Of a stretch of 64,000 nt of DNA, positions 47,478 through 59,197 are shown one piece after another. The DNA comes from Rhipicephalus microplus (lineage: Eukaryota > Arthropoda > Arachnida > Ixodida > Ixodidae). The first letter of the stretch is position 1; each line of letters opens with the position of its first letter. The translations under genes were made by a program, and so were the position numbers. The stretch covers positions 323,118,017 through 323,182,016 of the forward strand of contig NC_134710.1 of the NCBI RefSeq assembly GCF_043290135.1, read 5' to 3'. Under the pieces are notes generated by a model. It did no database searches. It was not told where the DNA came from and saw nothing but the letters and a program-made list of their open reading frames with translations.

Positions 47478-49735
47478 ACTCTGAAGAGTCCCATTTTGGG
47501 TAGAAAAGTGGCTGTGCTGGATATAATTTAAGTGATTGTCGAAGGAGAAGCTAAAGAATAAATGAAAGCTATTTATACAGCAACAATTAGCGCCCTGAAT
47601 TGTTCATGTGGAATGGGCGTGATTCTAAGCTTATACTTTCTTATTTGCGCCGGAACACTAATATATTGTAAAGACCTGATGCAAGGGAAAAACATTCCGG
47701 CACCCAATAGTTTAATGCATCACAACTGTATCCTTTGTTGAAGGAGAGAAAAACATGAACAAAACTACTCAGAAGCACGTGCGCGTGAAGTTCTTGCTAT
47801 AAACGCGTATACGGAGGGCGGCCAGCATTTGATTGATAGATAAAATAAATCAATGAAGTTTCAATAATGCTTCTCTCGGTGGGATTCTAATTATCAGGTC
47901 AAGCGCTGGCGGGTGGCAAAAAGGGCTGAATACTACTGGCAAAGGCTGCGTCTGAGCTCGACGCTGTCTTAAGGATGAGAAGGCAGATAATGAAACATTT
48001 ATCGATAATACATAAGTCGCTAGTAGTTGGACCTTCCACTCCTGAATACCATTGGCTCTTGCCTCATGCAATCTGGGCTTGGTCGACCAGGACCTGTTGC
48101 TGCACAACGTCAAAGCTGGACAGGGTCGCCTGTCAATCGACTATTCTACGATTATTATCCGACGATATATTGAGATCGTTGTGGCACTGCCAGAGCATAT
48201 GAAAAGAAGTGGCCGTCAGAGGACAGAATTTACACTGCGGATTCTATACACAGAAGGGTCTATCTTCGACAATACATAAGAAATTTGAAAGTATGACGAA
48301 TATAATTGTCCAAACGCGATCAGTGCTGTCTTGTGCAATGTAAGATCAGGGGGGGGTAGGGTGCGTATACTCAGCCTGATGTGTTGCATGGTATCTCTAA
48401 AGGAAAAGAAGGGCTGGGGATAATCATGGTCAGCTCACTCTCAACAACGTTGGCCCTACAGTGGACCTCGCATAGCCACCGTAGAACTAAACGAGTCCTC
48501 TCTTTGTCTGCTACTTTTAGGCGTTATACTTTTAATCTTCCTCTCAATTCATTTTCTCAAATAATAATAATTGTCACCAGAAATAGTGTTTTTTTTTACA
48601 GATCGGTGACTGCCTTGTGAACTCCAGCTATAACATATTTGCATCGACTATTGAGTGATTGAACATATATAAGCAGCAGTTGAGTAAGGGCACCGTTCAG
48701 TATTATTTTACTATATAATTAGCCACTCTGTTATAAATAGATCTTAAAGATTCGTAGGTCTGATTTGGAACATTTCAAAGCGCACAAATCCCTCAGTGTA
48801 GGGTTAGGAAAGATCTACCTTGGAGAATCACATTATTCAAATTTCAGGTGATATGTGCAAAACTACAAATTGATTCCCGAAAACTTGCGAGATTGTGACG
48901 AGGGGGTTATAGGGCTGTTATAATGTTCATCATTTTATTCCAAACTTTCATACTCCGTACATGCGTTGGACACTACGTACGCTGAGAAATACAGTATAGA
49001 CTGATTATACTACTAAAAGGTGCACACTCAGAATTTTTGAAATTTATTCCAGAGAACCGCAACACTTTAGTTCTGAAACATTGTTTATTAGGCATTACTT
49101 GCTAAAGGCTTGTCAGACCAATTATTAGAAGTTATTTTGATAGGTAAAAGTTAACAACATGGTTCTTGCCCTGTTGGCGTTCTTGGCTTCTACAGCGTAT
49201 ATACACAGATATATATAAGAGTTGAAGTTCTTTGTGTTATATTGTGATGATGCTTTCATTTGCGTTATCATTTCATGTGCATAAACTTCGGTATTAAGCA
49301 TTTATTCAGGTATACAAGTTATTCTATTCTTACCGTATAAACAAAATTACACAGCTACGCAAGTGGGTAATCATGCAATTTTATATATATAAATAGTTCA
49401 GTCGTTTCAATAAAATTTTATGCTTTTTTGCCTGATCGGGAGAAAAACAATAATTAAACTTTTTCCGTTTTACGTACGTTATTTCTCTCATAAACCTTAA
49501 ATGCTGAAAATTTCCTACTAAATCGTGTAATCAATTCTAGACCGCTTCTCCTCTGTGAGTATGAACCATCCATATCATCATCATCATCCCCAATTACTAC
49601 CCAACGAGCCAATCTTCAGCAGCGGGCGTGAGTCGCAGTGTTCAGACGAGCAAGAAGAAGAACTCACCAGGTCCAGTGAGTTGGATGTTTTTTTTCCTCT
49701 CGACTATCGTCACGTATTTCTAATTGGAGACTTAA
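47478..49735. other. Unit B, non-coding middle
   Basis: Homologous to 26870-29165 of unit A. The G run of units A and C is only eight bases here (48349-48356). The frames in this stretch do not correspond to those of the other units. No gene is supported. Confidence 0.55.
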
Positions 49736-50409
49736 GCTATGTTCACACTACGGTCGTAAGGTGTCGATTTTTCATAACACGCGTAAGCGGAAGCACAACA
49801 AGCGTATGCGTCTAGTTCAGACTGTGAACGTAAAGGTACCAACGTTCGCAACGAACGCATAAATCGTGGGTGAGAGTGTTAAAGGCTAGGCAACTTTTAC
49901 GACTACGATACTACGACCGTTACGACACAGCCAATGACCGATCAGCTTTTGGTTTTCAACAACCGGTCACGAGACCTGACGGGACTTCCGTCCTCCCGGC
50001 TGCAGCAGCATCGCGGAGGAGATGGCGGTAGCTGCCGGCGCGGGAAGTGCTACTTCGCCATTCCGCGGTCACGATTGGGTTGGCTTTGTTTGCTCGCAAC
50101 GTGCGTAAAAAGTTGTTCCGCGCTGCCTGCCGTCTTGGGGCGATTGAATACACGACTATAAGCTCAATTTTAGCGTGAATCTCTTCCAACTCGGCCAGCG
50201 CTCGCGTGTTGATGGGAGTCATATTGGACCGCTAGTGACGTCGATTCTACAGCGACAAATATGATAGGCCTATCTTAAAAATCGTAATGTACGTAGCTGT
50301 AAATGTGAACAAAGGTATCGGCATAACTGCGGTAACGCTTTTTATAGCCGTTGCGTTCGATACGCCGAACGAGCTGTTACGCACGTTATGACCGTAGTGT
50401 GAACATAGC
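49736..50409. mobile_element. 674-bp terminal-inverted-repeat element (MITE-like)
   Basis: It begins gctatgttcacactacggtc and ends with the exact complement; 23 of the first 24 bases pair. Unit A lacks the whole block (ggagactaactgtgtgat at 29151-29168), so insertion is demonstrated. Flanks are taa and tag, consistent with a mutated 3-bp TWA duplication as used by PIF/Harbinger elements; a TTAA target fits less well. No transposase is encoded, so it is non-autonomous. Confidence 0.88.
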
Positions 50410-52009
50410 ATAGCTGTGTGATAAATACGCGAAGTTATGTGCATTGTCCTAGCTGGGGTCGGCCTGCTTGGAAATCAAGTGAGCTGCTACGCCATGTCCA
50501 GCATTTCTCATTGCTGGTACTGTCGTGTACGAAAATACTTTTGTGTTGACATGGCACCGCAGACTATCCTCCAGCAGACTCAACCAGGCTTATATTCAAC
50601 GTTCTTTGACCATCATCTTTGACCATCTGTGGCCATCATCCGATTCTCTTAGAACTCAAACTTCATTTTCTTTGTCGGAGGTGTCATGGCGTATTGATGT
50701 TCGCGTTCTGCAGGAAGCGTGCTCCCTGTCAGATTTTTCGATTGCGATTATGACTGCCTGTGTGTGGCTCATATGATGAGGATTCGCTTAAAACGCAGTG
50801 GCGCCTGCTGTGCTCAGTTGAAGGGCTTTCATTTTGTCGTCACGTATTGGAGGAGCAGGCCAATATTCCAGCAAAGTTACGCATCGCTTTGCGCGACGAA
50901 ACTCCGTCTCCCCCAATGCGAGCTTCACAGCATGAACTACGTGAGCGTTTCTAGCATTTGATTGCAACCTACTCTCTGGCGGTGGCTTCATGGCGTTGTA
51001 GACACAACACCTGTGGAAATCCTGGGGTGCTATGCTACGCGCGAGGCAATCGGTTTTTCGGCAGTCACAGCCATCTATTTCTACGACCACAAAGATACCA
51101 ACTGCGCAGGTGCTTTCTACGCGTGACAGATCTGTTTTCTTGGCCGAACCTGACGTCTTGCCAGGACTTGACTACTTGTTTACACGTTGCTTCCAGCTAC
51201 ATCCCGTGCTCAGTAAGTTTTCAACTCGAAATCTGCGGCCACCTAGACGGAAAACGCTGTTCAATAAAAAAAACGCACGATAGCAGGAGCACTTGAGCAC
51301 ATGACTTCAGCTGCATTAGTTGTACAAACTCCGCAGTAGTACCTGCTTTGTATAGAATCCAGTGCCGATTCTCGAACAACATTGCAGTTGCGCAGGCAAC
51401 TATCGCTTATCAAGCATCTGGCTACCGTGACAATCACAATAATTGTGCGCCAATTCAATAACGCCTATACGAGCAACTCGCCGTTATGAATCACTTGTTG
51501 AGGGCAATCATAGTATTTATTTAATATAAACGATTTCCCATACGCTAAAGTAGTTCGAGTGAATCATACTTCATCAAGATATTTGCGGTAAAACATGAGT
51601 GCGGGCTGGATAAAATATCAAAACAATCTGTTTGTTGTTATTTCAGTATTATTTGTACCAACTAAGAGCCCCAATGGCGCCATATTTATCTGCTGTTACC
51701 TTGGGGTATACAATATACATCACTGCTGATAAATATATGGTGTTAATTAGCTACAGCAACATCAGTGGTAATCGCAGTTAAGGGTGGAATCGCGAGCTAA
51801 GGAGGGAACGCATGACAGCTACGGTTTCTGCATTTAGTTTACTTTTACTTCTATATCTATTCACTTCTTGCGCTAATAATGTTTTGGTATCCATCAAAAC
51901 GTTCAACCTACATTGTTTGAAATATTAATGCGCACGTTTATTAGCTTCCAAGCAGCACGAGTCTTCTGACACTGGAACAGCAGTTGTTTGTCTTCTCTCT
52001 CTTACGCAG
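50410..52009. other. Unit B region upstream of the LRR exon
   Basis: Homologous to 29166-29930 and 30646-31500 of unit A, ending in the pyrimidine-rich acceptor ctctctcttacgcag at 52009. No upstream coding exon was recognised. Confidence 0.5.
50719..50961 (+). CDS. Conserved 80-codon frame, unknown (unit B)
   Basis: Counterpart of 29505-29747 in unit A with identical length, start and stop. A second plus frame across the same DNA (ending near 50954) also keeps MRAS..ELR.RF between units, so the true frame, if any, is uncertain. No known domain. Confidence 0.2.
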   Translation: MLPVRFFDCDYDCLCVAHMMRIRLKRSGACCAQLKGFHFVVTYWRSRPIFQQSYASLCATKLRLPQCELHSMNYVSVSSI

Positions 52010-53898
52010 GCTAAGTTGAGCACCCAGCAGTGAAATACTGAGACAGAAAATGGCAGCAGCGGGTGGCTCCAACCTCACCTTAGAAGGAAGAAGAAGTTTC
52101 CTGGAAAGTTCATTGATACATAAAGTAATTGATAGCATTTCGCCTTGCACAGCCACTACTGAGAGCACTTGTCAGCTTGTCGAACATCTCTCCAGGTTGA
52201 ACAAGATCCTCTTTTGGGCTAAAATTGAATTGAGAGAGACGCCGGAAACGTGTGGACAGCTGTCTCTCACCAGTTTTGTTGACAAGGGTATCCGCATTCA
52301 GAGCGACGCGAAAAAGACAAGACAAGCGATATCCCTGTTTCTTTGGCTGATCAAGGCACATGCATGCATAGATCACGTGGAGATTCATTACGACGGGCTT
52401 TATGAATACCAACCACAAATTTTCGACGTACTCAATAGTAGGCGTTTGGTTAAGCCAATCCGAGTTCATTTCAGAGCTTCTGTGTTGAACAAAAACGTCG
52501 ATGACGCCTTGTGTTCGATGGAAAGCTTGGAAGTACTTCATTTTTTAGCTATGTCGTCATGCGACAAACTACAGTTTTCACTGCCGAACGTCATTCGTAC
52601 TCATTTATCACTGACTACACTCAGGATTGGCGCGTTGTGCCTGAGAGGCAGTAGGGCCAAATGCCTCGTCGCTGCTTTGAAAGAAAATAGTACGCTCAAA
52701 GAGCTGTCAATCCATGGTTCGGTGGTATGCGAAGCCGGACTAGGTGTGTTCGCAGAATACTTGAAGACTAACACCTCACTAACCACCCTCAGTGTAAACG
52801 CCGATTATATCACCAGAAGAAATTGCTTCAAATGGATTGCGGAAGGGCTGCTCCTAAACGAAGCAATCGAGAACCTAACTCTGACCAACGTTGTTTTCGA
52901 TCAAGTGAATACTCAACTGGCGGCGCACATCTTTAGTGAAAATAAAACCATGCGGAGTTTTAACGCTGTGTATTGCGCTCAAGACTTATCTCTTCAGCCA
53001 GGCACCGCTTACAACTTGTGGCAATCCCCGCTTTCCAACAACAACACGCTGGAAGAACTCAACCTGCCCTTTTCGATCTGAAAGCCAGAGCAGTGGGCCG
53101 ATTTTTTCTGTACTGCTGCTGGAAAGGCAAGTTTGAAAAAAATAATTGTTTTTGTGCCCTACACCACTTATTTCCACCTTCCAGCGTTGTGCAAAGTGTG
53201 AAAAGAAAGCGGAGCCGAAGAGAAGGTATCGCTAGGTACATACCTTGTTCGTCACAACATGGACTTGATATTCTCAAAGGCATTTTCGATTGTGGAAATT
53301 TTATGCCACGGCAGTCAATTGGCTCAGATCATTCGCCTATTGCCGCCGTTTACCCATATAACTTCAATACGGTTGCGCATCATACTGGGAAATCTACCTC
53401 TGGCTTCGTCCGTGGCCTCGTACCTCCAAGCTACGACTCGCTACAGAAGCTTCTTCTCACCTTGTACTTCGATGAAGGTGACACGGAAGAAAATGCGAAG
53501 ACATCTTGGACAGAGATAGTTGGTGCCCTATCTCTGAATAGGAGCGTCAAGAATCTAGAAGTATGCGTCGATTCGTATTCCGACGACCGTTGCGATGAAA
53601 GTACCGTCATCACTGAGCTTTATCGACACCAAATAAAGAGGCTTGCAGAAGTGATGCGGCACAGTACCACCATACGAAGAATAAATTTCGACTCAAGACA
53701 TTCGCTCAAGGTCGCCACCTTTCTGCGTTCTTTCTCCGAGAATGTCACTGACAACTACATACTTGTTGGTATCAACTTCTCCGGAACGCTGAACAGAGAA
53801 TCCACGCAAGACTGTTTTAAAGTATGGGACACTGTGCGTCGAAACTGCGGCATCGTGGCACACGCAGCGCAGTTCATTCGAGGAAAGAAATTGCGAAG
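52010..53898 (+). pseudogene. LRR (ribonuclease-inhibitor-like) gene, main exon, unit B
   Basis: The acceptor at 52009 precedes an in-frame stop (52017) and then the start codon at 52050 in a good context (A at -3, G at +4). The open part has 343 codons. After an N-terminal helical segment (residues 1-130) come repeats of about 28 residues, such as NSTLKELSIHGSVVCEAG, NTSLTTLSVNADYITRR and NEAIENLTLTNVVFD. These have the alternating strand-helix pattern of ribonuclease-inhibitor-type LRRs and end near NNNTLEELNLPFS. TGA at 53079-53081 and 53199-53201 and a frameshift at about 53430-53440 interrupt it. Coding continues in a new frame to a donor, AAG|GTGAGT. A cytosolic protein-interaction role is inferred from the fold only. 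A truncated product cannot be excluded. Confidence 0.82.
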
Positions 53899-55195
53899 GT
53901 GAGTACCACAAAGTAGATACTTGTGTGCAAGTGACAGGCACTTAGTGTTGGAGGTAGTCAAACGAATGGGCGGTTGTGTCTTGCGGAATCAATAAGGCGC
54001 TTTTCGCAAGGCGGAGCCTGAACAGGAGGTCTTGGGCAGGTAATCCACCGTATACGTCGAGACGTGTGCCAAACAGCGATGAGAATGTGTACAGTTCAGC
54101 TTTTTATAAAAACTTAGCCATGGCAAGCAAATGGCCCATGTCTCGTACTAGCGTTATGTGGTGACAGCCACACGCAGCTTTCCTATATAAGCCCAGAGTA
54201 CTCGTGGTTTAAAAGTGGAACTGAAGGGCCAAGTAATGCACGCATATGTGCAACACTTGGCGTTCATAGAGACCTAGACTTTTAAGTACACTCAATATTC
54301 TATAGTCTAATGTCCGTATTATAGCTGCATAGATTGGATGCAGACACTTCCATGTAGGCGAAAATTAGCGCAGGGACCAGATTTGCAACGACCTTACGGG
54401 GTTATCACATGCAATTTTTATAAGCACTTGTACCATAAAGTTTCACGTTTCGATTCATAAGTACCATTGACATCAATGTAACCCTGCTTAAACAAAATCG
54501 TACGTATATTGGCTAACTTTTTTAACTCAGGATATACTTTAACGTTGATCTTCACTGTGAGGCATCGAGCAGAATAACTGTTCATGCCGGCATCAGAAAA
54601 CCAACTACCTCTACATGCTTGGCTCAATTACTCTGCACCACCTGTTTAATAAAACTCTAATGCTGGATCTGTCGTTTGATGGTGGCTAAAACAAATTCAT
54701 TCATCACTGTAAGTACTCCCGGACTTAAGAATCTAGATCAGGGACTTGAGCAAGAGCATTCGTTCTGCTCACAAAAACTCCTATTTGCAATATTGTTATA
54801 TGAGTATAATGGCTACGTGTCTTTATAAGTGAGCATGTGAAACTATTACTATTGTTTTTTTCTCGAAACTAATCCAGGATTTGAGCTTCGGGTTTAAGCT
54901 GAAGCAGTAAGACATACCGATTAGTTTATAACTACTCATTCAAGATTCCCCTCCCTCTTTTTTTGTTTTGAAGTGTCGCTCTTGTACGGTATTCTGTCAT
55001 ACTAAAATAAATTTGTGTGTAGCGCACTCTAAGAAAAATCAAAAGGTCGCTTTGATTTTTGAATTTTTGTCAGACTCCTGTCTCGCGACGTATGAGATGA
55101 TGGTTTAGGGTAACTAGCAAAGCAATTGCTTAAATTGAGTTGCGCGTCTGCTCATTAAATTACGCAGCATAAGAAAGTCCATTTTTATGACGCAG
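53899..55195 (+). other. Intron of the unit B LRR gene
   Basis: It has a GTGAGT donor and an acceptor ending ttttatgacgcag. The first exon ends two bases into a codon, and the terminal exon frame is open only if one base completes it (phase 2), which supports this exact acceptor over AGs nearer the exon body. No gene lies inside. Confidence 0.72.
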
Positions 55196-55538
55196 GCACT
55201 CGGCCGGAGCACTAGAGCAGGTATGGCGCCACGTTGGACTGCTCGAAGAGCTCGCTAAACAACAGAGCATGAGTGTTGCCGAGGTCACTTCGATCGTTCA
55301 CCGCGGGCTTCCCAGCTTTGAAGGCCTGCACGACTTCATGCGACTGGCCGGCGTCGTCCAGGAACGCGTCGTGTACGAGCCTCGCCGACAAGATCGACCT
55401 CAACTGGACACGCTCAACGAAGACTGCTGGAGGCTAGTGCGCCGTTACCTGGTGCTCGACGACGTGCGACAGCCCTCAAAGCACCACAGCTGCACCGCCA
55501 GGCCCTATATTCTGCCTTTCAAGAAAACTGCCCCGTAA
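55196..55538 (+). pseudogene. LRR gene, terminal exon, unit B (open)
   Basis: The exon is open from the splice acceptor to TAA at 55536-55538 and encodes about 113 residues, including HSAGALEQVWRHVGLLEEL, FEGLHDFMRLAGVV and CWRLVRRYLVLDDV. It is the only copy of this exon in the window that is intact end to end. The polyadenylation signal that overlaps the stop in units A and C (taataaa) is changed to taacaaa. It belongs to a gene whose upstream exon is broken, so it is listed as part of a pseudogene. Confidence 0.75.
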
Positions 55539-55571
55539 CAAAAAAGTTACTCTTGAAATCCGTGTCTTACA

Positions 55572-55790
55572 ATGTGTGGTGGCACTGGCTTTCTTTCACA
55601 CGTAGTCTGTAGTTCAGCATTCGCCATATTTATGCAACTCGAGACAGCTGTTATGGTAGTTTTGGCGCAATACACTGAGTGTCGCGGTGGGTACGCCTGT
55701 GAAGTCCCTGATGCACAACGTGTTTGGTTAACCGAAGATGTATCCAAAGAATTTCTATTGAGCTTCTCGTCTCTCGGCAGTCAAGAATGA
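55572..55790 (+). CDS. Conserved 72-codon frame, unknown (unit B)
   Basis: Counterpart of 35057-35275. It keeps length and termini while differing at about a dozen residues. The N-terminus is hydrophobic. It may be untranslated 3' sequence of the LRR gene. Low confidence as a gene. Confidence 0.22.
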   Translation: MCGGTGFLSHVVCSSAFAIFMQLETAVMVVLAQYTECRGGYACEVPDAQRVWLTEDVSKEFLLSFSSLGSQE

Positions 55791-57089
55791 GCCTGTCAAT
55801 GCTTGGTATAAGACCAAAAAGCTTGCAACTGAGGACGCCTCGAGCTCTGGGTGTAAAATTTTGAGAATATACGTGATCTTGAGCTTGACGTGTAACTTCG
55901 AGGAGCAACGAATATCGGTCAACACAATTTGATCTCAACATGGGGTTCTTATTGACCATATGTAGGATTTTCCGAACAATACGTTGCAAATACTATTCCG
56001 TTGAGCGAATTCACAAAGGTGCCTTTAATTTTCGAATTTTTATATAATAAACTTCTTGTTACATCGATTTCGTTATCTTTGTTTTGGTACGTTAAGCCCA
56101 GCATATTAGTAATAATAAATCGTTTTAAAGAAGCAAGCACAATTCATTATAGTAGTTATGAGTCCTTCACAAAATATTGTATCATTACTGTGTCATATGA
56201 TAAGCTATGAATGCACCAAAGTGATTTGCAGGATGGCCCGCGCTTCACAGGAACACGAGAGTGCTCTGTGCAGGCGATGTGGTGGTCATGACGGGAAGAT
56301 ATTCTTGAGCGCGTGAAAGTAGTGCAAAGGAAAACGGTTACACATACTACCATGACGTAACAAGGGCAAACGGGGCATTTGCAGTTGTCTTGAACGGAAC
56401 ACCGCATGCGAAGGTGTGAACGTTGGCATTCAAGCAGCATTTCAACAGTGCAACGACATCAGCGTGATTGCCGTATTATATTTCTACAAACTGATTATTG
56501 GGTTTCTTACAGAAGTGTTTTTTTTTCCACGTGTATCTAATCATCTTGATATTTGTACACTCATCAGCGCGTGTTATCTAATTACAGCTTGAGCCCTGAA
56601 CGAAGCCATTGAAGGAATACAATTACATTGTAATGAATGCGGTGTTGCACCTCTCCCAGGTTTTTGTTGCCGGAGCGAAAAAAAGATATATCCTGTGTAT
56701 GAGAGACATGCATGGTTTAAAGGTGGCCAGCCATTCCGAAAGGTCCACATGCTACGGCACGTATTTCCATAAGGCCACGTTGTGGGTGCATAGCAAGTTC
56801 GAAAACATTTGAAGGCCACAACTGCTTGTGCCTTAAACCCATTCTAGAGAATGCAGCCATATTAGAAAGTTTCACTGACACAAGCGCCTTTCAGTTTCAT
56901 CAAGTAGAATTCGGTTGTTCACAATTTAAGACCCTCTTGTAATACCACGCAATCAAAAGTATGCACTTAATTGGTGAAATAAACGCACCGGGGTGAAATA
57001 TCGCTGTCGCAATCGACACTTGAGGGTGATTCTTGAAGGTCCTCTAATATATTTTTAGATGTAAAGCAGCTTCTAGCGGAGTCCAATCT
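55791..57089. other. Unit B, non-coding 3' part
   Basis: It aligns with 35276-36575 of unit A; no frame is kept in both units and nothing else is recognised. Confidence 0.5.
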
Positions 57090-57780
57090 GATGTGGTGGT
57101 GGTGGTAGTGGTTAGAAGATGAGAAAAAGGCACCTAATTTCTGCAGCCCGGTCAGGAGCACGGCGCAGTGCCTGGATGTGAGGCGTTACCACGCTTGCTG
57201 CACATGCCTGTGCCCTCGCTTTCTCTCTTCTCTCTAGCACCTTCCTCGCCTTCTCCCGAGCCGCCAGCAAGACAACAAAACGCTTTTTCAGTAGGAGTTG
57301 CTCAAAAGATTTCAAGCTACACAGTCGACCCGCCCGCGATCTCCGAGGCCAGCGTTGCTCTCACTTACTGGTTCGCCCTCCTCGTCCTCCTGACGCCGCT
57401 AAGCGCTCTCTGCGTGATGTCCCGTTCTCGGACCTCTTTGACCGGCTCCCAACTTTTCTATCTTTTTCTTCTTTTGTCGGTTACCTGTCCTATTTTTAAA
57501 GTCTCTTTTCCACTATTTTTTATGCCTGCTTCTCCCCACCCCATAAAGGCACTGAGCGGTGTCACCCAAGAGGTGCATTTTTCCCCTTCTCAAGAACCTG
57601 CCATTCATTAGTGTGGCGTCCACAACTTCACTGCGCATGCGCATTTCACCCTCTTTCTCTGCCCTCTTCTACGCTCCCCATGAAAGCACGTTACACGTTT
57701 CCGTCAGACAGGCAGCGTCTGATTTGTTCGTAGCCGTTCATCGTCGGTCTTGGAGCGTTCCACGTTTCCCTGAGAAGTAG
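57090..57780. repeat. Pyrimidine-rich dispersed repeat (unit B copy)
   Basis: It begins gtggtggtggtagtggttag and continues with cacctaatttctgcagcccg, tgcctgtgccctcgctttct, cgcgatctccgaggccagcg and gaggtgcatttttccccttc. The left 85 bp are missing from unit A, and gatgtg flanks them on both sides. The 147-codon plus frame across it is not kept in unit A. Confidence 0.45.
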
Positions 57781-59197
57781 CACCCCTGCTTTTGTTCGCA
57801 CGAGTCGACGTTCGATGTCTCTGGCGTGTGCGTTGAGGGGCCGACTGTTTAACACTGAAGTGCTGTACACACGGTCAACGTAGTTCAGTGATCGTCACCG
57901 GCAGCCTTAGTCAGGCTGCAGTTCTGAATGGTTGTGCACCTGTTTAGGACGGGGTAGACGAGTTTCTGTCGGTGTCTTTAACCCTCTTTAAGTGGCATCA
58001 AATCCACATATGGTTCCCTTCAGTGGGAAATATTGGCGCATTTTTTTAGCCAGCGTCACGGAGAGGGTTTCGTCGGTGTACGGCTACACGTCAGCAAACT
58101 GTACTGCTCAGCGTTTACAGCAGATAGGGCTCAGATTATACTTCAAAACAGTTCGTAATGGGCAGCGCTAAAAAGAAGTATGCATTGGGAAATGTAGAGT
58201 CATTAGATATAGCAATAGGTCTAGCTCAAGAATATCATTTTTATTCTTTTATTTAGACAGACGGTTTATATTATTGAAACAATTAAGGTCATAACTTGCA
58301 AGCACGAAAAAGGAAAAAGGCAAAATTTGTAACAACGTTTTCCATACTACCGAGTCTGAACTTAAATAAGTTTATATTTTTCACAACTGGGAGCCGTTGG
58401 AAGAAGCGGCAAGCCTCTGCCAGTTACCATCTTTTTATCAGTGACAAAAAGAGCATTGTTTACCTTCATATTGACTCTGCCTCATGCTCCCGTTCATTGA
58501 ATCTTATTTTTGAGGAGTAACTGCACAGTAACTTCAATATTCGAAAAGATCATTTTCCTCCCGGAATGGACAAGCTACGCTCCAAGACGCTTGCCTCCCA
58601 TGTGGGCAAGAAAGGCCTTTTTTCTTTTAACCAGCAGAAATTTTCTCACTGTGAGCAAATTTTTATTGGTGAATCATTTGTCCCGCGTCGTTAAAAAGAA
58701 CGTGTAAAATGACCAAATTTTTTGGATGGTGCACACGTTGTACTGATAACATTGAGAGGATAATTTCAAGGATATAAGACGTGTATCGGCCAGTGTGTGC
58801 TTGCACCAAGGACATGCCGACGTACGCATCCGAACAAGTATTTTCGGGAAGCGTTTTGTAGGAAAAGCAACGCACTCATTTTGAAGTATTTCTGTTCACC
58901 GAATACTGTGGCTTTGGGGCTCCGCTTATGACGTTTTTGTTCCCGTTTTCTTTTAAAAGGCGGTCGTTTGTTACCGGTCGCAAGATAATCGTAGTATTAG
59001 CACGTGTTCTTTTTTTTTCACGCCAGGCTTCGTGCTTCATCGGGCAAACTCGGCTCCATCGAATTCTTGGCAAAAGCGATGGTGAGGTGACGTGCCTGTT
59101 GATTCAGCGCCTATTGGGCAGCAAAACCGCACGCGTGTAGCACAGGCGGCTTCACAAAATGTACTAAAATATTCACCTTCGGGCCAACGCAGCAATA
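57781..59197. other. Unit B, non-coding
   Basis: Homologous to 37180-38840 of unit A. Near 58750 it shows the empty site of the unit A SINE. No gene is supported. Confidence 0.55.
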
